A stretch of DNA of 64,000 nucleotides from QHXW01 sp035297145 (GTDB lineage Bacteria; Acidobacteriota; Terriglobia; Bryobacterales; Bryobacteraceae): assembly GCA_035297145.1 (NCBI GenBank), contig DATGZN010000042.1, positions 26,406 to 90,405 of the forward strand. The letters are read 5' to 3'. The position numbers and the translations under genes are program-made. A model generated the notes under the pieces. The model worked only from the letters and a program-made list of their open reading frames with translations. It was not told the origin of the DNA and made no database searches. This document shows positions 1-7,905 of the stretch, in pieces (the stretch's first letter is position 1; every line of letters begins with the position of its first letter).

Positions 1-57
1 TCGATCCTCTTTCCCCAGGTGATGGCAAACGCCGCGGCGAGTCTATTGGCAAGGTAA
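1..57 (+). CDS. 3' end of an unidentified gene
   Basis: An open frame enters at the left edge and ends with TAA at 55-57, three bases before the next start codon. Only 18 residues are visible, including LFPQVMANAAASLLAR, which is too little to name a family. The spacing suggests it is cotranscribed with the selenoprotein candidate that follows. It could also be a chance open frame. Confidence 0.4.
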   Translation, partial: SILFPQVMANAAASLLAR

Positions 58-60
58 TTC

Positions 61-639
61 ATGAAACTGAAATACCTGGCGGGCGCGGCGGCGACAGTGA
101 TTCTGCTTGTACTGCTGATCTACGTCTATGCCGGGAGCCAGGCTCCCCAGGGCCAGCCGCCGCTCCAGACTCTCACGGTGCAGAACATCTCCGAAATCAG
201 GAATCAATTCAATGCGGCAAAGGATGATGTTCGAGTTCTGCTGCTATTGTCGCCTACTTGAGCCATCTGCCTGCAGGGGGCCTCTGCAGCCGAGCACATC
301 ATGCAAGAGTTCGCGGGCAAGCCGGTGCGAGCTTTGGTTGTTTGGGAACCGGTGCTCCCCACGGATTGGTTTGCGCCTTCCACGATGACGCTGAGCAGGA
401 TGTCCGACACGCGCGTCGCGCAATTCTGGGACAAGGGTAGGCTCGTATCGCGCTCCATGGGTGAGCACGACCGCAGGAGCATCGTGTGGGACTACATTGC
501 CGTATACCCAGCCGGCGCCCGGTGGGACGATAGCCCGCCCGAGGCGTCTTACCACGACGGGCCGGTGGTCCAGGTGACAGACGCCGCGCGAGCAGCCGTT
601 GCACAGGCCTTGATGGGAAAACAGCCGCTGGTCCATTAG
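61..639 (+). CDS. Probable selenoprotein, membrane-anchored thioredoxin-like (UxxC), in-frame UGA at codon 67
   Basis: Read through a single in-frame TGA (259-261), this is one 192-residue protein. Residues 6-24 form an N-terminal membrane anchor or signal, followed by a short linker and the strand VLLLLSPT that typically precedes a thioredoxin-fold active site. The UGA then gives U67-A-I-C70, a U-x-x-C redox pair. Downstream text (VRALVVWEPVLP, the WDYIAVYP strand, DGPVVQV) continues in the same frame with ordinary codon use to a TAG at 637-639. U-x-x-C in place of C-x-x-C is well known in bacterial thiol oxidoreductase selenoproteins. A hairpin placed like a bacterial SECIS follows the UGA. 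Likely role: periplasm-facing thiol/disulfide redox chemistry, partner unknown. Conventional gene calling would split it into a 66-residue piece and a piece starting at ATG 301. The alternative is a nonsense-mutated CxxC gene. No sel genes are in the window. Confidence 0.75.
259..289 (+). promoter_or_regulatory. UGA codon and SECIS-like hairpin
   Basis: Nine bases after the TGA (259-261) lies a perfect 6-bp stem, CTGCAG (271-276) pairing with CTGCAG (284-289), closing a 7-base loop GGGGCCT (277-283). Bacterial SECIS elements lie inside the coding sequence just 3' of UGA and carry exposed G residues in a small apical loop. The E. coli fdhF element begins about 11 nt after its UGA, so position and loop both fit. 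The stem is short, so SelB recognition is inferred. Confidence 0.55.
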
Positions 640-673
640 GCGGCCGGTCAAAACGGGACGCTTGTTCCATCTC

Positions 674-701
674 GAAACGTGCGGCCCTTCGGGCGCGTTT
701 C
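674..701 (+). terminator. Stem-loop after the selenoprotein gene
   Basis: GAAACG (674-679) pairs with CGTTTC (696-701) around an inner imperfect GC stem and a TTCG loop. It lies in the gap before the sigma factor gene. There is no T-run, so it may be a factor-dependent terminator, an RNA-stabilising structure or nothing functional. Confidence 0.3.
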
Positions 702-789
702 ATTCCGGGACAAGATCCGCTTCTTAACAAATCTCCGCGCTGAATCTAGGTGGTTTGACTGATGTAGTTCGCTTGGCCCAGGCGTTGCA

Positions 790-1635
790 ATGGAGATTGT
801 GCCTGGCAGCAAACGTAAAACGGATGCCAAGCCCGGCCGATCAAAAAATATGCGCCTACAAACAGACAAGACTAGCACCATAACTGCGGCCGCACGGCGT
901 CGAACCAAAGTATCGAATGCAGTCCGGGACCGGATTGTGCTCGATCACCTTCCGCTGGTGAAGGCCATCGCGGTGCGAGTGCACGAGAACCTTCCCGTCC
1001 ACGTTGATCTGGACGATCTCATTCACGCAGGAGTGCTCGGACTGTTTGACGCCGCGACCAAGTTCAACCCCGCAAAACAAGTCGTGTTCCACAGCTACGC
1101 GAAGTACCGGATCAAGGGCGCCATTCTCGACAGCTTGCGGCAGCTCGACTGGGCATCGCGCGACTTGCGGAAGCGCCAGAAAATGGTGGAAGCCATCACG
1201 CGCGAACTATCGGACAAGCTCAAGAGGGCGCCCGTAGAGGCCGAGGTCGCCGAAAAGTTGGGCATCGGCATCGATCGCTGGCGGCGCATGGTGCTGGAGC
1301 TGCGAACCGTGGGACTGATGTCAGCATCGAGCTACGCATCCGACCGGGAGCAGAACAGTACGCCGGAGTTTCCGGCCTCGCGCGAATGCCAGCCGGACAA
1401 CATGTGCGCCCGTGAACAGTTGCGCCAGGTCCTCAACATAGCGGTGAAGACACTGCCAGAGCGCTATCAGAAAGTGGTTACGCTTTACTACTCCAAAGAA
1501 CTGACCATGAAGGAGATCGGCGGAATTCTCGGCATCAACGAAAGCCGCGTTTCCCAGATTCACAAGACAGCTCTCGAGAAGATGGCGGCGGCACTGCACT
1601 CGGCGGGCATTCATTCGACCGGCGCCCTGGTGTAA
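790..1635 (+). CDS. RNA polymerase sigma factor, FliA/sigma-28-like (group 3)
   Basis: 281 residues from ATG 790; ATG 850 (MRLQTDKTS) is an equally possible start because the first 35 or so residues are basic and unconserved. Region 2 is visible as LVKAIAVRVHENLP followed by DLDDLIHAGVLGLFDAATKF and SYAKYRIKGAILDSLRQLDW, the typical signature of FliA/SigF/WhiG-type factors. Region 3 (KLKRAPVEAEVAEKLG) and region 4 (LPERYQKVVTLYYSKELTMKEI, then the recognition helix INESRVSQIHKTAL) are complete. It would direct core polymerase to an alternative promoter class. No flagellar or chemotaxis genes surround it, so the regulon cannot be told from context. It is convergent with the cytochrome b gene, 18 bp away. 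Confidence 0.9.
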   Translation: MEIVPGSKRKTDAKPGRSKNMRLQTDKTSTITAAARRRTKVSNAVRDRIVLDHLPLVKAIAVRVHENLPVHVDLDDLIHAGVLGLFDAATKFNPAKQVVFHSYAKYRIKGAILDSLRQLDWASRDLRKRQKMVEAITRELSDKLKRAPVEAEVAEKLGIGIDRWRRMVLELRTVGLMSASSYASDREQNSTPEFPASRECQPDNMCAREQLRQVLNIAVKTLPERYQKVVTLYYSKELTMKEIGGILGINESRVSQIHKTALEKMAAALHSAGIHSTGALV

Positions 1636-1653
1636 GCGCTCTAACTCAAAAGC

Positions 1654-3285
1654 CTAATCCGGCAGCACGAACAGGTACCCCACAATCTTCTCCATATGTG
1701 ACGGAGGCAATCGGTACGGCGGCATGATACTGCCGGGTGAGAGTGCCTGCGGATCGCGGAAGTGGTCTATCACCCATTGCTGGGTTCGGCGCTCCTTCAG
1801 GCCGTTCAGCACCGGGCCGAGCTTGACGCCCACACCGTTCACCATGTGGCACGAACCGCACTGGCTGTTCAGATAGATGACGGCGCCCTGGACGGCGAAG
1901 TCGGGCGCAGATTGAAAGCCCTCGGCGTTCCGCGGATTCAGTTTCAGCAAGAAAGCCGCGAGGGAATTGAGCTGGGCGTTGCTCAACTGAATCGGCGGCA
2001 TGGCGCTGCCCGGCACCATCGCCGACGGCCGCTTGAAGTGCTGAATCATCCAGGCCGCGGATCGGTGTGTTCCCGCTGCCAGATCCGGACCGATCTTGGG
2101 CTTTCCATCACCCACGGAGTGGCAACTGATACAGTTTTCCTGGCGGAAATAGCCGATGCCCGCCATCTCGACCGGCGAGAGCTGCAGCCAGTCGGTTGGC
2201 TGTGAGAAATCGATCTGCTCGGCGATGGCCGGCTTCGGCGTCGTAGCGATGGCAGCCGCCGTAAGCCCACCCCAGCCGATAGCCGCCAACACCACCAACG
2301 CTCCGGCAAACGTCCGCTCGGTGACCTTCCGCATGCGCGCGCGATCGATGAAAGGCACGAGAAATAGCGCCAGGATTGCCAGCGTTGGCAGGACGACACT
2401 GCCCACCACCTCGAGGGGGCCCTCGAACACCTTGAGAGTCTGAAACAGGAACAGGAAATACCACTCAGGCCGCGGAATATAAGCCGTATCGGTGGGATCG
2501 GCAAGCTGCTCGAGCGGCACCCGCACGGCCACCGCCAGCACAAACAGAATCGTAAAGGCGATGAAGATCGCCACGGTGTCGCGGAATACCTGCTCGGGAT
2601 AGAACTTTTTCACCGGACGCGCGTCGTCGCCAAGCTCCGGCGCCACGCCGTGCTTGCGCACAAGATAAACGTGTATCGCGATCAGCAGCAAGGTCGCCGG
2701 TGGCAACAGCAAAACGTGCAGGCCGTAAAAACGCGCGAACGTCACCACTCCGACTTCGCCCTGCCCGCCCAGCAGGCGAACCAGATACGGCCCCAGCACC
2801 GGAGCTTTCGCCGCAATCTGCGTCGTCACCACCGTGCCCCAGTACGCCCGGTTGTCCCACGGCAGCAGGTATCCGGTAAGACCATAGGCGAGGGTAACGA
2901 GCAGCAGGACCACGCCCACCATCCAGGTCGCCTCGCGCGGTTTCTTGTACGCGCCGTAGAGAAAAACCTGGGTCATATGCAGCACCACGATCACGATCAT
3001 CATGCTGGCGCCCCAGTGATGCAGTCCGCGCATCAGGCGGCCAGCTGTGACCTCGGCGAGAATGTAGCGCAGGCTGTTGTAGGCGTCGCCCGGTGTCGGC
3101 GCATAGTTGAAGGCAAGCAGCGCCCCCGTGAACGCCTGCGTCAGAAACAGAAACAGCGCCACGCTGCCGAACACCTGGTGCCAGCCGCTTGAGGCAGGAA
3201 TGTTTTCGTAAAGGAAATTGCGGACAGCGGTTTCGACACCCGTGCGGCTATCCAGCCAAACATGCAGCCGGTCTTTCCACTTCAT
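1654..3285 (-). CDS. Cytochrome b (bc-type complex) fused to C-terminal dihaem cytochrome c
   Basis: 543 residues. Residues 1-345 are a full cytochrome b with about eight membrane helices. Haem b ligands are His89/90 and His103 in helix B region and His190 and His205 in helix D region, and the Qo-site motif PEWYF is at about 273-277. After a linker, two class I cytochrome c domains follow, with haem motifs CISCH (385-389) and CGSCH (476-480) and distal methionines in GSAMPP and GSIMPP. The protein would oxidise quinol with the Rieske protein and pass electrons through its own c haems to a terminal acceptor. It overlaps the upstream Rieske gene by 4 bp. Fusion of cytochrome b to c-type domains replaces a separate cytochrome c1. 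Confidence 0.93.
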   Translation of the reverse strand: MKWKDRLHVWLDSRTGVETAVRNFLYENIPASSGWHQVFGSVALFLFLTQAFTGALLAFNYAPTPGDAYNSLRYILAEVTAGRLMRGLHHWGASMMIVIVVLHMTQVFLYGAYKKPREATWMVGVVLLLVTLAYGLTGYLLPWDNRAYWGTVVTTQIAAKAPVLGPYLVRLLGGQGEVGVVTFARFYGLHVLLLPPATLLLIAIHVYLVRKHGVAPELGDDARPVKKFYPEQVFRDTVAIFIAFTILFVLAVAVRVPLEQLADPTDTAYIPRPEWYFLFLFQTLKVFEGPLEVVGSVVLPTLAILALFLVPFIDRARMRKVTERTFAGALVVLAAIGWGGLTAAAIATTPKPAIAEQIDFSQPTDWLQLSPVEMAGIGYFRQENCISCHSVGDGKPKIGPDLAAGTHRSAAWMIQHFKRPSAMVPGSAMPPIQLSNAQLNSLAAFLLKLNPRNAEGFQSAPDFAVQGAVIYLNSQCGSCHMVNGVGVKLGPVLNGLKERRTQQWVIDHFRDPQALSPGSIMPPYRLPPSHMEKIVGYLFVLPD

Positions 3286-3800
3286 GCTTTCGGTCCTGTT
3301 GGCTGGTGCAATTGCCCGAGTAGCAGCTTGCCGTTCTCGATCTTTGTTTCGTAGCGGTCAAGAGGGCGCGGCGCCGGCCCGGCAACCACCGTGCCATCCA
3401 CCGCAAATACGGAGTTGTGGCAGGGGCACAGAAATTGCGACTTGGCTTCGTCCCAATGATACGCGCAGCCCAGATGCGTGCACTGAGGGCCGAACGCCAG
3501 CGTTTGCTGGTCCGATAGCTTCACCACCCAGGCGGTTTCTTTCTCGCTCGTGATCTTCCAGCCATCGACATGGTTTTTGCGAAAGACTACTTCGAGGGGT
3601 ACTTTGGGACGCAACTGTGTCGGATCGGCGGCCTCGATCCATTCGGAATCGCGGCGTACTTTCGGCGGCAGCAACAGGTACAACAGTGCCGGTGCGGCAA
3701 GCGCAGCGCTGATCAGGCTCCAAAGGCCGTAAATGAACGTCAGGTAGAAGCCTCGGCGCGAGGTTCCCGACGCGGTTTGTACGTCTGCCTTGTGGCCCAC
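3282..3800 (-). CDS. Rieske iron-sulfur protein of the bc-type complex
   Basis: 172 residues. The N-terminus has a twin-arginine motif (SRRGFYL, 14-20) followed by a hydrophobic helix (about 21-44), as expected for a Tat-exported, membrane-anchored Rieske protein. The 2Fe-2S site is complete: CTHLGC (107-112) and CPCHNS (125-130), with the GPAPRPL loop after it. It transfers electrons from quinol at the Qo site to the cytochrome c domain. It is the first gene of a two-gene operon, with its stop overlapping the cytochrome b start by 4 bp. About 50 bp separates it from the ketosynthase gene upstream, so its promoter is probably there. Confidence 0.95.
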   Translation of the reverse strand: MGHKADVQTASGTSRRGFYLTFIYGLWSLISAALAAPALLYLLLPPKVRRDSEWIEAADPTQLRPKVPLEVVFRKNHVDGWKITSEKETAWVVKLSDQQTLAFGPQCTHLGCAYHWDEAKSQFLCPCHNSVFAVDGTVVAGPAPRPLDRYETKIENGKLLLGQLHQPTGPKA

Positions 3801-3851
3801 AACTCCAATTCTAAAGAGAAGAGCCGAGTCAGAGTTGTAAAGACTCGCAGG

Positions 3852-5057
3852 TCAGCGGCGAAATGCGAGCACGGCGTTTAAACCACCGAATGCGAAGGAG
3901 TTAGAGAGCGCATACTCCACCTGAGCGGCCCGCGAGGTGTTGGGTACCACATCCAGATTGCATTCGGGGTCAGGTTGGTTGTAATTGGCCGTGGGCGGCA
4001 GGAATCCATCGCGCAAGGCGATGATCGCGGCCATGGCTTCGAGTGCCCCCGCGGCCCCCAATGCATGGCCATGCATGGACTTGGTGGAGCTCACTGGCAG
4101 ACGGTCCGCGTGCGGGCCGAAAACAGCGCGAACGGCCGAGGTCTCGGTCACGTCGTTGGCCTGAGTGCCCGTACCGTGCGCGTTGATGTAACCGATTGCT
4201 TCCGGCATCAGGCGCGCATCGCACACCGCGGCTCGCATGGCTCGAGCCGCGCCGTCGGCCGAGGGTTGGGTGATGTGGCAAGCGTCCGACGACATGCCGA
4301 AGCCCACGATCTCGGCATGAATCCTTGCGCCTCTGGCCCGCGCCGCCTCCAGCGGCTCGAGCACCAGCATGGCCCCGCCTTCTCCCAAAATCATGCCGGT
4401 GCGATCTTTGGAAAATGGCCGGCAGGTATCGGGTGAGACCACGCGCAGAGCCTCCCATGCCTTCAAGATCCCGTAGCTGAATGGCGCTTCGCTGCCGCCG
4501 GTGATCGCTAAGGGCGCCATTCCCGACCGCACCATCCAGAACGCCTGGCCGATGGCGTGAGACGCCGAGGAACACGCGGTGGAAATGGTGTAGCTCGGCC
4601 CGGTGATGCCGAACTCCATCGAAATGTGGCTTGCGCCCGCGTTGGCCATGGTCTTGGGAATGGTCAAGGGATGCACGCGCGTTTGCCCCATCTTGTACAC
4701 GTTATAGAAGCCTACGTCTTCGGTCGCCTGTCCGCCCACGCAGGAGCCTGTAATGATGGCGCTCGACTCGCGCAGCTCCGGCGTCCATTCGATTCCGGCA
4801 TCGCTTACGGCATCCCGCGCCGCAATTACGGCAAACTGCGCGAAGCGGTCAATGAAGTCGGCGCGTTTGTCGTCGAAATAGGGATGATGGTCGTATGCCG
4901 CCACCTCGGCTCCGTTGCGAAATCGCAGCGTGCCGCAATCGCAGGATTGAATGGGTCCGATCCCGCTCCGGCCTTCACGCAACGCGCGGCAGAACTCCTC
5001 GGCACTGCGCCCTAGCGCGCAAATAACGCCGATACCAGTTACCGCGACGCGATGCAT
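3852..5057 (-). CDS. Beta-ketoacyl-ACP synthase II-like (FabF/KAS family)
   Basis: 401 residues with a complete thiolase-fold active site: Cys162 in TACSSASHA, His294 in NAHGTGTQAND, and Lys326/His331 in the KSMHGHALGAAG motif. It condenses an acyl thioester with malonyl-ACP. It is the last gene of a three-gene minus-strand cassette with a dedicated acyl carrier protein (2 bp apart) and a polysaccharide deacetylase, and no other fab genes are adjacent. That suggests a special acyl chain or small polyketide rather than bulk fatty acid synthesis, though a duplicate housekeeping FabF cannot be excluded. The symbol is left blank because the role is uncertain. Confidence 0.9.
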   Translation of the reverse strand: MHRVAVTGIGVICALGRSAEEFCRALREGRSGIGPIQSCDCGTLRFRNGAEVAAYDHHPYFDDKRADFIDRFAQFAVIAARDAVSDAGIEWTPELRESSAIITGSCVGGQATEDVGFYNVYKMGQTRVHPLTIPKTMANAGASHISMEFGITGPSYTISTACSSASHAIGQAFWMVRSGMAPLAITGGSEAPFSYGILKAWEALRVVSPDTCRPFSKDRTGMILGEGGAMLVLEPLEAARARGARIHAEIVGFGMSSDACHITQPSADGAARAMRAAVCDARLMPEAIGYINAHGTGTQANDVTETSAVRAVFGPHADRLPVSSTKSMHGHALGAAGALEAMAAIIALRDGFLPPTANYNQPDPECNLDVVPNTSRAAQVEYALSNSFAFGGLNAVLAFRR

Positions 5058-5059
5058 CC

Positions 5060-5332
5060 TTACGAGGTCACAGGCGCAGCAGCGTCCGCTGTGCCGCCCC
5101 CAATCAGTTTCTCCACGCCTTCGATCATCTGGCGGACGTCGCGAATTTGCTTGGCCGCCTCATCGGGTATGGTGATGTTGAATTCGTTTTCGAGTGCGAA
5201 CAGAATGTTCACGCCGTCCATCGAATCGATTCCCAGCTCTTGAAAGGTGCTGTCGATGGTAATCTTGTCCACCGGAATACGCTGGGTATTGGCGATGACG
5301 TTTCGCACTCTCTGGATCAGTTCGTCGGACAT
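5060..5332 (-). CDS. Acyl carrier protein
   Basis: 90 residues with the phosphopantetheine attachment serine at Ser37 in GIDSMDG and the usual acidic helix II (ALENEFNITIPDEAA). The C-terminus has an alanine/glycine tail that is longer than in housekeeping AcpP. The protein carries growing acyl chains as thioesters. It lies 2 bp upstream of the ketosynthase and overlaps the deacetylase end by 16 bp, so it is probably the carrier dedicated to that ketosynthase. Confidence 0.92.
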   Translation of the reverse strand: MSDELIQRVRNVIANTQRIPVDKITIDSTFQELGIDSMDGVNILFALENEFNITIPDEAAKQIRDVRQMIEGVEKLIGGGTADAAAPVTS

Positions 5333-6048
5333 ATCAGTTGGCTTACCGTTTCGAAGCTGTACCCTTCGGCCTTCAGCATGGGGATGAGCCGCCGAACGGC
5401 TTCAATCGTGGGTTCGACCGCCGGTTGCGCCTCCAGTTCGCGGCCGTCGTGCAGACAGACAATGGCCCCGTTCCCGGCGTGTGGTAAAACTCGGCGAACA
5501 ATGGCGGGAGCATCGAGCTTCCAATCGCGCCCGATCACGGTCCACATCACGCCCAGCAGATGCAGCCGCTCCTGCGCAGCCCGCATGCCCGGCCAGCGGA
5601 TGCCGAAGGGCGCGCGGTAAAGCGCCGGAAAAATGCCCGTAGTCTCGGCGATGGCCCCCTGGGCGCGCGTCAGCTCCTCCCGGATGAATTCCGGTTTGCG
5701 AAAGTAGAACTTGGGATGAGTGTCGCTGTGATTGCCCACTTCGTGGCCGCGTCGCACGACCTCTCGCGCAATTTCGGGCAATCTCCTCACATTCGCGCCA
5801 CACTGGAAGAAAGTAGCGGGAACGCCTTGATTTGAAAGCACTTCCAGCAGCGCCGGCGTAGATTCACTGGGACCGTCGTCAAAAGTCAAGGCGATCGCGC
5901 GCCGGGAGGTTGGGCCGCGATATACCGATGGCGCAAACAGAGTTGCCGACCGGCCGCGAACGCTGTAGGCCATTAATGCCCCCGCGCCGCAGAAGGCCAC
6001 ACAGACCCCGCCCTCGAATACTCCCGGCATGTTTCGCAATGTTAACAC
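5317..6048 (-). CDS. Polysaccharide deacetylase (NodB homology, CE4)
   Basis: 243 residues. The N-terminal 30 residues contain a hydrophobic segment (VCVAFCGAGALMAYSV) that could be a signal anchor. The NodB domain shows motif 1 TFDDGP (55-60, catalytic base and metal Asp), motif 2 HSDTH (107-111, metal His pair), motif 3 RAPFG and motif 5 CLHDG. The family removes N- or O-acetyl groups from peptidoglycan, chitin-like oligomers or exopolysaccharide. It starts the operon that continues with an acyl carrier protein and a ketosynthase, an arrangement compatible with making a modified glycan or glycolipid, which is inference only. Confidence 0.9.
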   Translation of the reverse strand: MLTLRNMPGVFEGGVCVAFCGAGALMAYSVRGRSATLFAPSVYRGPTSRRAIALTFDDGPSESTPALLEVLSNQGVPATFFQCGANVRRLPEIAREVVRRGHEVGNHSDTHPKFYFRKPEFIREELTRAQGAIAETTGIFPALYRAPFGIRWPGMRAAQERLHLLGVMWTVIGRDWKLDAPAIVRRVLPHAGNGAIVCLHDGRELEAQPAVEPTIEAVRRLIPMLKAEGYSFETVSQLICPTN

Positions 6049-6067
6049 AGCTAACAGAATGCCTATT

Positions 6068-7867
6068 CTACTCGATCAGGTCGTTCGTATCCTTAATGGC
6101 CTTCACATCGAACTTGGGCTTGCGGTCGTAGGTCATGAGGCCGTTGACTTCTTGCTCGACGTCAGTCAACTGGGTATAGCACAAACCCGCCCATGCTGGT
6201 ATTCGACCGATTGCCTGATAAAGCCCGCGCAGCCGTGCCACGGCGGATTCGGCGGTCTTCTCCACCCCGGAGTACCCCCATGCCTGTTTGGGCACTTCGT
6301 GTCCCGGAGGAATGAAGGCGATGCCGCCAAACTCGGACAGATAGAACGGCGAGCCGTTGTAGCTGGCGCCTGGGACAAGGGGTGCGACACCATCACCCGG
6401 AATGCGCTGCCCGGGCTTGCCCAGATCCTTGTAACGCTCGTATAACAATTCGCCGGTGCGAGCGTAATCGTGCAGAGCAAAAAGGTCCGTCATTTCCGTG
6501 TGCTGCCAGCCCTCGTTGTCGATCACGAGGCGCGTCGAGTCGAGCGAACGCGTCAGCGCGTAGAGCGATTTGAGATGGTTCCGCTGGCGCGGATCGGAAA
6601 GGTCGGGCACGCCCCAGCTTTCGTTGATCGGTACCCAGATAATGATGGATGGATGGTTGTAATCGCGCTCCACGGCTTCCATCCACTCGCGTGTGAACCG
6701 CTCGACATAGCCGTCATCGAACAAGTAAGCGTTGGCCATCTCGCTCGACACCAGAAAGCCCATTTTGTCCGCCCAGTACAGGTAGCGGGGATCCTCCAGT
6801 TTCTGGTGCTTGCGCGCGCCATTGAAGCCCATCGCCTGGGTCATGCGGATGTCGTACTGAATGGCTTCGTCGGATGGCGGCGTCAGGATGCTTTCCGGCC
6901 AATAGCCCTGGTCGAGCACGAACTTGAGGAAAACAGAGTCGCGATTGAGCATCACGCGGCTGTTTTCCGTCGTAACCGAACGATAGCCGAAATACGAACT
7001 GACGTTATCGAGAACCGTCGCACCGTTGCGCAGCTCGAAGGTAACATCGTACAGGCGCGGCCGGCGCGGTGACCAGAGCTTTGGATCTGAAACGATCGCG
7101 ATGTCGCTGGCTCGTGTCCCCTCGGCCCGCGCGGAGCTTTGGGCGATTTCCGTTCCTTCATAGCGGATCTTCGCCACGAATTCGAGACCGGGCACGGGGC
7201 GCGCGATGGACGCATCGAATCGCACCGCGCCATCGAGCGAAGGTGTGGTGCGCACTCGCAAGAGATAGCTCTCGCCGGTGGCTTCCAGCCAGACCGTCTG
7301 CCAGATGCCGCTGGTGCGCGTATAAAAGATACTCGCGGATTTCAGCTCCCAATACTGTTTGCCTCGCGGAATGTACCGGTCGGTGGGCGGATCCTCGGCG
7401 CGCACGGTGACTGTGTTCGCGCCGGGCTTGAGCAGGTCCGTAATGTCGAACTGAAACGGAACGTTGCCGCCTTCATGCTGCCCCGCCAGACGGCCGTTGA
7501 TCCACACCCAGGCGCGGTAGTCGACGGCGCCGAAATGCAGCACCACACGGCGGCCTTTCCAATCTGCCGGAATGGTGATGCCGCGCCGGTACCACGCCCA
7601 GTGATGGAACGACGTATCGGCGATCCCGCTGCGTGCGCTCTCGAAACAGAACGGCACCGTGATATGGCGGGAAAAGGCCTTGCCGCCGGATGCCCAGTCC
7701 TCCGCCAGACCGTGGTTGTTGTCGTCGAATTCGAACTCCCAGGTACCATTGAGATTGACCCAGTGCTCGCGCTCGAATTGCGGCTGCGGGTACTCGGGCC
7801 GCGGAATGGACTGCGCTACGACCGACGTGGCGGCGAATAGAAAGCTCAGAAAGGGACGCATTGACAT
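6068..7867 (-). CDS. Secreted glycoside hydrolase family 2 enzyme
   Basis: 599 residues from ATG 7867. This start gives a clean signal peptide (MSMRPFLSFLF, then ATSVVAQS), whereas the frame opens nine codons earlier without a signal. The order is GH2 jelly-roll sugar-binding domain (LNGTWEFEFDD, VWINGRLAG), immunoglobulin-like domain and TIM barrel. Numbered from the earlier upstream start, the acid/base Glu425 lies in VPINESWGVP and the nucleophile Glu521 in YLSEFGG. Substrates of the family include beta-galactosides, beta-mannosides and beta-glucuronides; the specificity cannot be read here. It is shorter than E. coli LacZ and lacks the C-terminal domains. The neighbouring DUF1080 protein points to extracellular carbohydrate use. 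Confidence 0.9.
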   Translation of the reverse strand: MSMRPFLSFLFAATSVVAQSIPRPEYPQPQFEREHWVNLNGTWEFEFDDNNHGLAEDWASGGKAFSRHITVPFCFESARSGIADTSFHHWAWYRRGITIPADWKGRRVVLHFGAVDYRAWVWINGRLAGQHEGGNVPFQFDITDLLKPGANTVTVRAEDPPTDRYIPRGKQYWELKSASIFYTRTSGIWQTVWLEATGESYLLRVRTTPSLDGAVRFDASIARPVPGLEFVAKIRYEGTEIAQSSARAEGTRASDIAIVSDPKLWSPRRPRLYDVTFELRNGATVLDNVSSYFGYRSVTTENSRVMLNRDSVFLKFVLDQGYWPESILTPPSDEAIQYDIRMTQAMGFNGARKHQKLEDPRYLYWADKMGFLVSSEMANAYLFDDGYVERFTREWMEAVERDYNHPSIIIWVPINESWGVPDLSDPRQRNHLKSLYALTRSLDSTRLVIDNEGWQHTEMTDLFALHDYARTGELLYERYKDLGKPGQRIPGDGVAPLVPGASYNGSPFYLSEFGGIAFIPPGHEVPKQAWGYSGVEKTAESAVARLRGLYQAIGRIPAWAGLCYTQLTDVEQEVNGLMTYDRKPKFDVKAIKDTNDLIE

Positions 7868-7905
7868 GCCCGGTGGAGACAGCCTCGGCTGCATGGCGAT
7901 CCCAC

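Noticed and set aside
301..639. A separate gene starting at ATG 301
   Set aside because: It is in frame with 61-261, has no ribosome site, and lacks the first half of the thioredoxin fold; read-through at the UGA explains both parts.
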